DNA of 6,972 nt from Helicobacteraceae bacterium (GTDB lineage Bacteria > Campylobacterota > Campylobacteria > Campylobacterales > SZUA-545). Positions 1-5,625 of the stretch are shown piece after piece; the stretch's first letter is position 1; each line of letters opens with the position of its first letter. The position numbers and the translations under genes are program-made. Below the pieces are notes generated by a model, which made no database searches, was not told the origin of the DNA, and was given only the letters and a program-made list of their open reading frames with translations. The DNA is taken from assembly GCA_031276985.1 (NCBI GenBank), contig JAISMA010000040.1, forward strand, positions 1-6,972, read 5' to 3'.

Positions 1-24
1 TTGTTACCATTCGCGGCAAAAATC

Positions 25-29
25 AAGGA
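25..29 (+). promoter_or_regulatory. Ribosome binding site AAGGA for the PAS protein
   Basis: AAGGA ends 10 bases before the ATG at 40. It favours that ATG over the TTG at base 1, which has no visible upstream context in this window. Confidence 0.4.
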
Positions 30-39
30 TTGTTTTCAC

Positions 40-1578
40 ATGCGACCAACTAGTCAGACAACTTTGAACAACGACGAATTAGCCGACGTTATCGACGCGA
101 AAAAACGCGCTCTTATCGCGCTCAAACGCGAGCCTAACTGCTCTATATTTATCGACGAAAACGGCTTTGTCGATTGTTGTAGCGACAAGTTTGCCCGCTT
201 AATCGGCATAGCGGACGATCGCGCCGTTCGCGGCAAACATTTTTGCGAGCTTTATCGTCTTTTCAGCGACAGCGAAACGTTGATTGAGGGCGCCAAAAAC
301 GCGTTTGAGGAGATTAGGACAAAACGCGCCGCGCAGGAAAAAACTCTCAAATTGCATTTTCCCGCCGACAACGAAAAACGCTCATACATTGTCCAATCCG
401 TTCCGCTATTTGACGAAAACGACGCATTCATCGGCGCTAAAGCGTCGTTTATCGACGCGACCAACCTTGCGATCTGCGCGGCGAGCGAAAACGCGCGTTT
501 TTTGCTTGATCAAGCTCCGATTGGTTGCACGTTGCGCGATCGCGACAATCGCGTTATAGACTGCAACGCGGAGGTTATACGCATGTTTGGCGCAACCGAC
601 AAAGCCGATTTTATAAGCCGTTTTTCGCAGTTTTACTCGCAATATCAGCCCGATGGATCGCCTAGCGACAAAAAGCGCCGCGAAATGATCGACGAGTGCG
701 CCGAAAAAGGGCGATCGCAATGCGAATGGCTTTATGTAAACGCCGCGGGCGAGCCTATGCTTACGGACGTAGTCGTTATTCGCGCCGATTGGAAAGGCGA
801 TTATCGCTATCTCGTCTATTGCCGCGATCTGCGAGAGATCAAAGCCAAAGAGGAAAACGAGCGTCGGGCTAACGAACGCGCCCGCGCCATGCTGGACGCT
901 ACGCCGATAGCCTGCGTTTTCTTTGACGGCGCGGGACGGGCGATTGACTGCAACTTGGAAGCGACGCGCCTTTTTGAAACGTCCAAAGAGGAGCTGTTGG
1001 AGCGCTTTTTTTATTTCGCGCCCGAACTGCAGCCAAACGGACAGGCGACTTTGGAGCAAAAAAAGAAATATGTCGCCCTCGCGCTGGAAGAGGGCGAATG
1101 CGTTTTTGAGTGGATGCACGCGACGGCGACGGGACGAGATTTGCCCGCGCTGGTAACGCTAAAGCGAATGAATTGGCGCGGCGACGGCGGTCTTAGCGCG
1201 TATATTCAGGATCTACGCGAAATCAAGTACAAAGACAAAAGCGCGCGCGAAGCGGAGGAGATTCCGCTGGCATTGCTTAACGCCGCGCCGATCGCCGCGT
1301 TGTTGTGGGACGACAATTTACGATTGATCGATTGCAATACAGAAGCGCTTTGCATGTTTGGATTTACGCATAAACGCGATCTCATCGAGAGCCTCTCGGC
1401 GCTCCTCGCCAAAAACGAAAGCGAATCGTTGAGCGAGGTTTTTCAAGAAGGATACGGAAAGTTTAACTGGAATTTGACGACGAGAACGCTAGAGCCGTTG
1501 CCGACGGAGGCGATTTTGGCGCGCGTTCCGTGGCATGACGGCTATCGCGTCGCGGCGTATTTGCGCGATCTGCGCTGA
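40..1578 (+). CDS. Four-PAS-domain sensory protein lacking an output domain
   Basis: Soluble 512-residue protein with no membrane segment or signal peptide. Numbered from the ATG at 40, it holds four PAS-like modules at about 34-145, 153-267, 282-395 and 411-512. Modules 2-4 share a pattern: a hydrophobic APIG/TPIA/APIA entry, an IDCN motif, an aromatic/MFG segment, then a strand with W and a closing RDLRE or DLRE motif leading into a charged linker. Module 1 is divergent (VDCC in place of IDCN) and module 4 is shortened. PAS modules bind small ligands or mediate dimerisation. From memory, repeats of this LQPDG...DLRE type usually precede histidine kinase or GGDEF domains, but here the stop follows the last RDLR directly. 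The ATG at 40 has AAGGA at 25-29. The frame is open to base 1 (TTG at 1), so an upstream start outside the window is possible. Ligand and partner are unknown; the fold call is firm. Confidence 0.85.
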   Translation: MRPTSQTTLNNDELADVIDAKKRALIALKREPNCSIFIDENGFVDCCSDKFARLIGIADDRAVRGKHFCELYRLFSDSETLIEGAKNAFEEIRTKRAAQEKTLKLHFPADNEKRSYIVQSVPLFDENDAFIGAKASFIDATNLAICAASENARFLLDQAPIGCTLRDRDNRVIDCNAEVIRMFGATDKADFISRFSQFYSQYQPDGSPSDKKRREMIDECAEKGRSQCEWLYVNAAGEPMLTDVVVIRADWKGDYRYLVYCRDLREIKAKEENERRANERARAMLDATPIACVFFDGAGRAIDCNLEATRLFETSKEELLERFFYFAPELQPNGQATLEQKKKYVALALEEGECVFEWMHATATGRDLPALVTLKRMNWRGDGGLSAYIQDLREIKYKDKSAREAEEIPLALLNAAPIAALLWDDNLRLIDCNTEALCMFGFTHKRDLIESLSALLAKNESESLSEVFQEGYGKFNWNLTTRTLEPLPTEAILARVPWHDGYRVAAYLRDLR

Positions 1579-1747
1579 TTGGGGACGATCCGCGCCGATT
1601 GGAGCAACTTTTGAAATCCGCTTGCGCCGCTTACGTCGCTTGCGAGAGCGCAAAAGATCGCCAGAATAACATTCGCGCAAACCAAAACTACGCAATGAAG
1701 GTTTAGCGCCAAAAATTGAGCGCGATTTTGCGGCGCTTCGCTTTTTG

Positions 1748-1753
1748 TATAAT
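1748..1753 (+). promoter_or_regulatory. Candidate sigma-70 -10 box TATAAT
   Basis: A perfect TATAAT preceded by a T run and G (CTTTTTGTATAAT). Campylobacterota promoters often combine a good -10 box with upstream T-rich sequence and no clear -35, and no good -35 is visible here. Transcription would begin about 6-8 bases downstream, near 1760, which is at the ATG of the small membrane protein. The promoter call rests on this hexamer alone. Confidence 0.5.
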
Positions 1754-1760
1754 GCAGTTT

Positions 1761-1940
1761 ATGATTGGTTATCCGTTTGAGCTTTCGTTTTTTAGCGTAG
1801 CGCTTACGCTGACTGTATTTTGGTTAATATGGAAAAAGGCGGAGCGCGGAACGTTAAGCGCTTTTCATTGGCTTGTGTTCGCCGCAGTTTTTGCGTTTGG
1901 CTTATGCGCCCAGCTTTTCTTTGATTTATTGGGTTCGTGA
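1761..1940 (+). CDS. Small two-helix membrane protein, unknown function
   Basis: I do not recognise a family. From the ATG at 1761 the product is 59 residues with two hydrophobic helices, at about 8-24 (rich in F, V, L, W) and 35-56 (rich in F, A, L). A short KKAER loop joins them, so by the positive-inside rule both ends would face the periplasm. In-frame alternatives are ATG at 1752, which overlaps the TATAAT box, and TTG at 1716, which adds 15 basic residues and has a weak GAAGG at 1697-1701. No Shine-Dalgarno precedes 1752 or 1761. If the TATAAT box is active, the message starts almost at the ATG, suggesting leaderless translation. It lies convergent to the Sel1-repeat gene with 86 bases between. 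It may be a real miniprotein; the hydrophobic pattern supports this, but length and start are uncertain. Confidence 0.5.
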   Translation: MIGYPFELSFFSVALTLTVFWLIWKKAERGTLSAFHWLVFAAVFAFGLCAQLFFDLLGS

Positions 1941-1980
1941 GGTTTCATACGGTTTTTTAACGCGAAACGCAAGATATAAA

Positions 1981-2020
1981 TTCATATTGTCATATGAACG
2001 CGATCGATCGCGGGCGATCG
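1981..2020. repeat. Cluster of palindromes between convergent genes
   Basis: TTCATATTGTCATATGAA (1981-1998) is a 7-bp perfect inverted repeat around TGTC. It is followed at once by the 14-bp palindrome CGCGATCGATCGCG (1999-2012), which overlaps a further inverted repeat, CGATCGC-GG-GCGATCG (2005-2020). The position between two convergent genes suggests a bidirectional terminator or a protein-binding site. No T run follows the hairpins on either strand, so it is not a standard intrinsic terminator. Confidence 0.5.
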
Positions 2021-2026
2021 TTGCCG

Positions 2027-2929
2027 TTATTTGGATTTATTTGCGTCGAATAAAGCGAGAATTTGTTTGGCTTTTTCGCTTCCGCCTTTAGCCGCTTTTT
2101 CAAGTAACGATCTGGCTTTAATCATATTTTTATTAACGCCTCTGCCTTCTAAGTACATAACGGCTATTCTTACTATTGCGCCGTAATGTTTTTTATTCTG
2201 TTTATGCGCGATCTCGTACCATTTTTTAGCGCTTGGATAGTCTTTTAATATATCGTCGTAGAGTTTGCCCAAAGCGTAAGCCGCTCTTTTTTCGCCTAAT
2301 TTATGCGCGATCTCGTACCATTCGATAGCTTTTTCATAGTTTTTAATATAGTTTTGACAAACAATACCCAAAGCGTAAGCCGCGTTTGTATTGCCTTGAT
2401 CATACGCGATCTCAAACCATTTAACGGCGTTTGGATAATCTTTTAATATGTCATCGTATAACTTACCCAAAGCGTACGCCGCTTTTCTGTCTTTGTTTAT
2501 ATTATGCGCGATCTCGTACCATTCGATAGCTTTAGGGTAATCTTGGAATATATCTTCATAAACAATGCCCAAAGCGTACGCCGCTTGAACTCCGCCCATT
2601 TTATGCGAAATTTCGTACCATTCGATAGCTTTAGGATAATCTTTAAGCGTTTGCTTGTAAAACAAGCCCAAAGCGTAAGCCGCTCTTTTTTCGCCTAATT
2701 TATGCGCGATCTCGTACCATTCGATAGTTTTTTCATAGTTTTTAATATAGTTTTGACAAACAATACCCAAAGCGTAAGCCGCTCTTTTTTCGCCTAATTT
2801 ATGCGCGATCTCGTACCATTCGATAGCTTTAAGATAGTCTTTACGCATATCTTCATGGAGAATACCCAAAGCGTAAGCGGTTTTATGATCTTTCGCGTCT
2901 ATCGCCTTATAATCTTTTGCGTCTATCAT
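2027..2929 (-). CDS. Sel1/TPR-like repeat protein
   Basis: 300-residue helical-repeat protein. Residues 17-249 are seven tandem units of 33 or 34 residues with the consensus AAYALG-(L/I)-Y-...-KDY-KAIEWYEIAHK-G. Residues 250-300 hold a canonical Sel1 unit with the LEGRGV insert and KARSLLEKAAKGG. Sel1/TPR solenoids serve as protein-binding scaffolds; no catalytic motif is present. There is no signal peptide: the N-terminus is hydrophilic, with a doubled IDAKD-K motif, so it would be cytosolic as read. AGAGGA at 2938-2943 sits 8 bases before the ATG, supporting this start. The gene is more AT- and lysine-rich than its neighbours, and repeats 2 and 6 are almost identical in DNA. It is convergent with the small membrane protein and lies 222 bases downstream of the DJ-1-like gene. 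The family is clear; the role is unknown. Confidence 0.88.
   Translation of the reverse strand: MIDAKDYKAIDAKDHKTAYALGILHEDMRKDYLKAIEWYEIAHKLGEKRAAYALGIVCQNYIKNYEKTIEWYEIAHKLGEKRAAYALGLFYKQTLKDYPKAIEWYEISHKMGGVQAAYALGIVYEDIFQDYPKAIEWYEIAHNINKDRKAAYALGKLYDDILKDYPNAVKWFEIAYDQGNTNAAYALGIVCQNYIKNYEKAIEWYEIAHKLGEKRAAYALGKLYDDILKDYPSAKKWYEIAHKQNKKHYGAIVRIAVMYLEGRGVNKNMIKARSLLEKAAKGGSEKAKQILALFDANKSK
2267..2383 (-). repeat. 117-bp near-identical direct repeat, copy A
   Basis: Matches copy B at 2666-2782, offset by 399 bases, with one difference by eye (C at 2329 against T at 2728). That changes Ala to Thr in the KAIEWYE motif. It covers repeat unit 6 and the start of unit 7. Its first 65 bases from 2268 also recur without change at 2766-2830. 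Confidence 0.9.
2666..2782 (-). repeat. 117-bp near-identical direct repeat, copy B
   Basis: Partner of copy A at 2267-2383. It covers repeat unit 2 and the start of unit 3. With units 3-5 between the copies more divergent, this suggests a recent internal copying event such as gene conversion or unequal recombination. Confidence 0.9.
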
Positions 2930-2937
2930 GGTTCGTA

Positions 2938-2943
2938 TCCTCT
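2938..2943 (-). promoter_or_regulatory. Ribosome binding site AGAGGA of the Sel1-repeat gene
   Basis: AGAGGA on the - strand with an 8-base spacer to the ATG at 2929. It supports translation starting at that ATG and not at the upstream signal-peptide-like ORF. Confidence 0.65.
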
Positions 2944-2976
2944 CTTAATCCATTGCAGATATTCCAAGATAAGCGC

Positions 2977-3027
2977 CTAAAGAGAGGTTAAAGCAAGAAA
3001 CGCGGTTAAAAGCGTTCGTTTAATCAT
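2977..3027 (-). pseudogene. 16-codon signal-peptide-like ORF upstream of the Sel1-repeat gene
   Basis: The - strand ATG at 3027 opens a frame reading MIKRTLLTAFLALTSL and then TAG (2977-2979). A basic start followed by a hydrophobic Ala/Leu core is typical of an export signal, but it ends before any cleavage site. Skipping one base near the stop would continue as LGAYLGISAMD before a TAA. It sits 47 bases upstream of the cytosolic-looking Sel1-repeat gene, whose relatives are often exported. It may be a severed signal peptide or remnant of a decayed gene, or a short leader peptide. No strong Shine-Dalgarno precedes it, and chance cannot be excluded. Confidence 0.35.
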
Positions 3028-3080
3028 TTGTTTTGCTTTTCTTTTGTCTAGCCGTTGCAACTCTTGACTTTAGATGCCAT

Positions 3081-3086
3081 ATTCTA
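3081..3086 (-). promoter_or_regulatory. Possible -10 box TAGAAT for the Sel1-repeat gene
   Basis: TAGAAT on the - strand, about 55 bases upstream of the signal-peptide-like ORF and 150 bases upstream of the Sel1-repeat ATG. No matching -35 hexamer is evident. The 222-bp gap after the DJ-1-like gene makes a separate promoter for the repeat gene plausible. Otherwise I see no gene or clear terminator in this gap. Confidence 0.3.
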
Positions 3087-3151
3087 ATCGCGATCACTTA
3101 AATGAACGAAAGTTTTTGGCGATCGGGATACGGCAAATTTGAGCGGCGGGG

Positions 3152-3694
3152 TTAATCGAAATACATAGCGCGTTTGATTTGCGCGGTCATCTCCGCGCCG
3201 ATTAGCCTCGTAACCAGCGCAAAAGCGAAATCCGCCGCCGTTCCCGGTCCTCGCGCGGTGATTACGTTGCCGCTTTCCACCACGCGCTCGCGTTTATAAG
3301 CGCCTTCAATGCCGCCCTCGTATCCGTCGTAGCAGGTGAAATCCCCCGAAATTACGCCCGCCTGCGCCAATACGATCGGCGCGGCGCAAACCGCGCCAAT
3401 TAACTTGCCGTCGTCGCGCATTTTGCGAAGCGTCCGCAGGGTCGCCGCGTCGCCGGCAAGACTCATCGCGTTCTCGTGTCCGCCGGCTAACACGATTAGA
3501 TCAAAATTGTCGCTTTCCGCGTCTTCGATCGTAGTTTCCGCGCCGATCGCCACGCCGTGAGCGCCCAAAACCTCGTATCGCCCAAGTCCCGCAATCTCCA
3601 CTTCCACGCCCGCTCTTCTTAAAATATCGATAATAGTAACCGCCTCGATCTCTTCAAATCCGTTGGCAAGCGGCATTAATGCTTTTTTACCCAT
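3152..3694 (-). CDS. DJ-1/PfpI (ThiJ/YajL) family protein
   Basis: 180-residue protein matching the usual length of single-domain DJ-1/YajL proteins, which are cytosolic. Seen in sequence: MPLANGFEEIEAV near the N-terminus, carrying the conserved acidic residue (Glu17, equivalent to DJ-1 Glu18); LAGGHENAM at about 69-77; and the nucleophile elbow GAVCAAP with Cys103, equivalent to the redox-active Cys106 of DJ-1. A TARGPGTA segment at 146-153 is also family-typical. Members are linked to oxidative-stress protection, chaperone activity and glyoxal/protein deglycation, the last being disputed; the exact reaction here is open. I chose the ATG at 3694 because GGAGG (3703-3707) lies 8 bases upstream; the ATG at 3709 would place that site inside the gene. 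Its first 8 bases overlap the 3' end of fliI, implying translational coupling as the last gene of the operon. Confidence 0.9.
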   Translation of the reverse strand: MGKKALMPLANGFEEIEAVTIIDILRRAGVEVEIAGLGRYEVLGAHGVAIGAETTIEDAESDNFDLIVLAGGHENAMSLAGDAATLRTLRKMRDDGKLIGAVCAAPIVLAQAGVISGDFTCYDGYEGGIEGAYKRERVVESGNVITARGPGTAADFAFALVTRLIGAEMTAQIKRAMYFD

Positions 3695-5024
3695 TTTTTG
3701 CGCCTCCATTGCGTTTTTCCGGATGCGCGATCGCGATCATTTCGGCGATTACGTCGTCAAATGATTTGGCGTCCGGCGCGTCCTGAGAAACAAATTGTTC
3801 CAAAAAAGGCTTAATTTTCAAAGCGGCGTCCAGCTCTTTATCGCTTCCGGGCGAATAAGCGCCAATCCTGACAAGCGTTTCGTTATCGCGCAACAGCGAC
3901 AAAATCCGTCTTGCCGATCGCGCCGCCTCTTTGTGATTATCGCCGATAAGATTATACATTAGGCGCGAAGCGGAGGAGAGAATGTCAATCGGCGGATACA
4001 GCCCCTGATCGCTTAAACGGCGGCTCAAAACGATATGCCCGTCCAGCACCGATCGCGCCTGATCGGCTATCGGATCGCTCATATCGTCGCCTTCGACAAG
4101 CACGGTGAAAAACGCGGTAATGCTCCCTTTGCCCTTTTCGTTGCCCGCGCGTTCCATTAGCTGCGGCAGGAGGCTAAAAACGCTTGGCGGATAACCTTTG
4201 CTTGTGGGCGGCTCGCCAAGCGCCAAACCGATCTCTCGCTGCGCCATAGCAAAGCGCGTAACGCTATCCATCATAAACAGCACGTCGCGCCCCAGATCTT
4301 TGAAATACTCGGCTACGCTCATAGCCGCGAACGCGCCGAATTTACGCATTAGCGGGCTATCGTCGCTTGTCGCGGCGATAATCACCGTGTTTGTCAGATC
4401 GCCGCCTAGCGCCTCCTCGATAAACTCCGGCACCTCTCGTCCGCGCTCGCCGATTAGCGCGATGACTTTGATCGCCGCGTCGCTTCCGCGCACGATTAGT
4501 CCCATTAAGGTGGATTTGCCCACGCCCGATCCCGCGAAAATCCCGACTTTTTGTCCTTTGCCCGTAGTTAAAAAAGCGTCGATTGCGCGAACGCCCGTTT
4601 TTAACGCGGCGCGGATTGGCTCGCGTTTCATTGGCGCGATCGGCGTTCTCAACATGGGTCGCCATTCGCTAAAGGCGATTTCGCCCTTGCCGTCGATCGG
4701 CGCGCCGAAAGGATTAAGCGCTCTGCCTAGCATTGCCGCTCCAACGCCGACGCCCATGCCCTGCGCTTCGCGGTAGATCGCGTCGCCCGTTTTCAGTCCT
4801 TCGACAAAACCAAACGGCGTTACGCTGAATCTGCCCTCTTCGATCGCGGTGATCATTCCGAAAACGGGATCGTCGCCTCCGCTTCTTTCCACGCGCACCA
4901 TATCGCCAATGCCCACTTTTAGCCCCGAGCCGACGATATGCGTCGCGCTGATTTTTAGCGCGCGCCCGAACGGAATGCTAAGCGGCGTAGTTTTTATCCG
5001 TTCTCTAACCCGTTTAAGCGGCAT
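3687..5024 (-). CDS. fliI: Flagellum-specific type III export ATPase FliI
   Basis: 445 residues, the normal length for FliI. It is the cytoplasmic ATPase of the flagellar type III export apparatus, hydrolysing ATP to help unload FliH-chaperone-substrate complexes at the FlhA/FlhB gate. The order matches F1-beta-like ATPases: N-terminal beta barrel to about 110, a nucleotide-binding domain with P-loop AGSGVGKST at 164-172 (Lys170), IGERGRE at 191-197 with catalytic Glu193, Walker B strand DVLFMMD at 247-253, the FliI-type EPPTSKGYPPSVFSLLPQL segment at 271-289, and a helical C-terminal domain. The spacing of Lys170 and Glu193 equals Salmonella FliI Lys188/Glu211. Sequence runs such as ATSDDSPLMRK and DSVTRFAMAQREIGLALGE closely recall H. 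pylori FliI. AAGGAG at 5035-5040 precedes the ATG by 10 bases. folE ends 15 bases upstream; the DJ-1-like gene overlaps its end. Confidence 0.98.
   Translation of the reverse strand: MPLKRVRERIKTTPLSIPFGRALKISATHIVGSGLKVGIGDMVRVERSGGDDPVFGMITAIEEGRFSVTPFGFVEGLKTGDAIYREAQGMGVGVGAAMLGRALNPFGAPIDGKGEIAFSEWRPMLRTPIAPMKREPIRAALKTGVRAIDAFLTTGKGQKVGIFAGSGVGKSTLMGLIVRGSDAAIKVIALIGERGREVPEFIEEALGGDLTNTVIIAATSDDSPLMRKFGAFAAMSVAEYFKDLGRDVLFMMDSVTRFAMAQREIGLALGEPPTSKGYPPSVFSLLPQLMERAGNEKGKGSITAFFTVLVEGDDMSDPIADQARSVLDGHIVLSRRLSDQGLYPPIDILSSASRLMYNLIGDNHKEAARSARRILSLLRDNETLVRIGAYSPGSDKELDAALKIKPFLEQFVSQDAPDAKSFDDVIAEMIAIAHPEKRNGGAKNG
3703..3707 (-). promoter_or_regulatory. Ribosome binding site GGAGG inside the 3' end of fliI
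   Basis: A strong GGAGG, 8 bases before the ATG at 3694, encoded within the last codons of fliI. It decides the start of the DJ-1-like gene and ties its translation to that of fliI. Confidence 0.75.
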
Positions 5025-5034
5025 TGTTAAAACG

Positions 5035-5040
5035 CTCCTT
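5035..5040 (-). promoter_or_regulatory. Ribosome binding site AAGGAG of fliI
   Basis: AAGGAG with a 10-base spacer to the fliI ATG. Its first base is the last base of the folE stop codon, showing how tightly the genes are packed. Confidence 0.65.
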
Positions 5041-5609
5041 CAAACGCGCATGCCAAGCCCGAGAAATCCCGTAAATTCCTCGCGGGTTTTTATGTCTTTT
5101 AGAAATACGCCGCGCAAAGCCGAAGTGGTCGTTTCCGCGCCGCGCTTTTGAACGCCTCTCATCTCCATGCAAAGGTGTCTGGCGTTGATTACGACCGCCA
5201 CGCCTTTAGGCTTTACCGCGCTCATAATAGCGTCGGCGATTTGATCCGTCATACGCTCCTGAATCTGCAAACGCCGCGCAAACACGTCGATCATACGCGG
5301 AATCTTGCTGAGTCCCACGACTTTGCCGTTTGGAATATAAGCCACGTGCGCCGCGCCGAAAAACGGCATAAGATGATGCTCGCACAACGAATAAAACTCG
5401 ACGCCGCGCACCAAAACCATCTGCGAACTGGCGCTATCAAACATCGCGTCGCCCAAAACCTGCGCGGGATCTTGCGCGTAGCCGATCGTTAGCGCCTCGA
5501 AAGCCTTCGCCACGCGCTCCGGCGTTTTCGCAAGCCCTTCGCGCGCGGGATTTTCTCCGATTTCGGTTAGTATCGTTTTAACCGCGCCTTCCAAAACCGC
5601 CTTGTCCAA
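5040..5609 (-). CDS. folE: GTP cyclohydrolase I
   Basis: Converts GTP to 7,8-dihydroneopterin triphosphate and formate, the first step of tetrahydrofolate synthesis and also an entry to queuosine-type deazapurines; cytosolic homodecamer. From the TTG at 5609 it has 189 residues, the usual size. Seen: GENPAREGLAKTPERVAKA at 18-36, the zinc-binding CEHHLMPF with Cys76 and His79, YIPNGKVVGLSKIPR at 91-105, and the second zinc Cys147 in HLCMEMRGV, corresponding to E. coli Cys110, His113 and Cys181. The frame extends back to an ATG at 5714, but that would overlap the TPR gene by 89 bases and add a tail unlike the family. The TTG has AAAGGA (5615-5620) 5 bases upstream and lies 16 bases after the TPR gene stop, so I prefer it. 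A folE-fliI pairing is, as I recall, also found in Campylobacter jejuni. Confidence 0.95.
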   Translation of the reverse strand: MDKAVLEGAVKTILTEIGENPAREGLAKTPERVAKAFEALTIGYAQDPAQVLGDAMFDSASSQMVLVRGVEFYSLCEHHLMPFFGAAHVAYIPNGKVVGLSKIPRMIDVFARRLQIQERMTDQIADAIMSAVKPKGVAVVINARHLCMEMRGVQKRGAETTTSALRGVFLKDIKTREEFTGFLGLGMRV

Positions 5610-5614
5610 ACTAA

Positions 5615-5620
5615 TCCTTT
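5615..5620 (-). promoter_or_regulatory. Ribosome binding site AAAGGA deciding the TTG start of folE
   Basis: AAAGGA with a 5-base spacer to the TTG at 5609. It lies wholly between the TPR gene stop and folE, which supports the non-ATG start over the far-upstream ATG at 5714. Confidence 0.6.
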
Positions 5621-5625
5621 TTGCG

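Larger units (their letters stand above)
2183..2881 (-). repeat. Tandem coding repeat array, seven units of 99-102 bp
   Basis: Seven in-frame units encode the Sel1/TPR-like repeats. The marker CCCAAAGCGTA (read on the + strand) recurs at 2268, 2367, 2466, 2568, 2667, 2766 and 2865, giving steps of 99, 99, 102, 99, 99 and 99 bases. Every step is a multiple of three, so units can be gained or lost without a frameshift. Confidence 0.9.

Noticed and set aside
406..1119. Long open frame (237 codons) on the - strand opposite the PAS gene
   Set aside because: It is a mirror of the GCG/CGC-rich coding frame. It has a low-complexity basic/alanine composition and no recognisable domain, whereas the + strand encodes clear PAS modules.
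1489..1695. Possible - strand gene across the end of the PAS gene and the gap after it
   Set aside because: The translation is an arginine-rich low-complexity string with no start signal, overlapping a well-supported gene.
2183..2881. Regular ~99-bp spaced repeats as a CRISPR array
   Set aside because: The units are contiguous, in frame and encode Sel1/TPR helices; there is no short repeat with unique spacers and no cas gene nearby.
3090..3151. Intrinsic terminator after the DJ-1-like gene
   Set aside because: I found no GC-rich hairpin followed by a T run on the - strand. CGATCG palindromes alone are too common here to count as evidence.
3694..3709. Upstream ATG at 3709 as the start of the DJ-1-like gene
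   Set aside because: The GGAGG site would fall inside the coding region, and the five extra residues are not typical of the family; the ATG at 3694 has ideal spacing.
4198..4776. 192-codon open frame on the + strand inside fliI
   Set aside because: It lies wholly opposite the conserved FliI ATPase core. The translation is serine/proline/alanine-rich without domain features.
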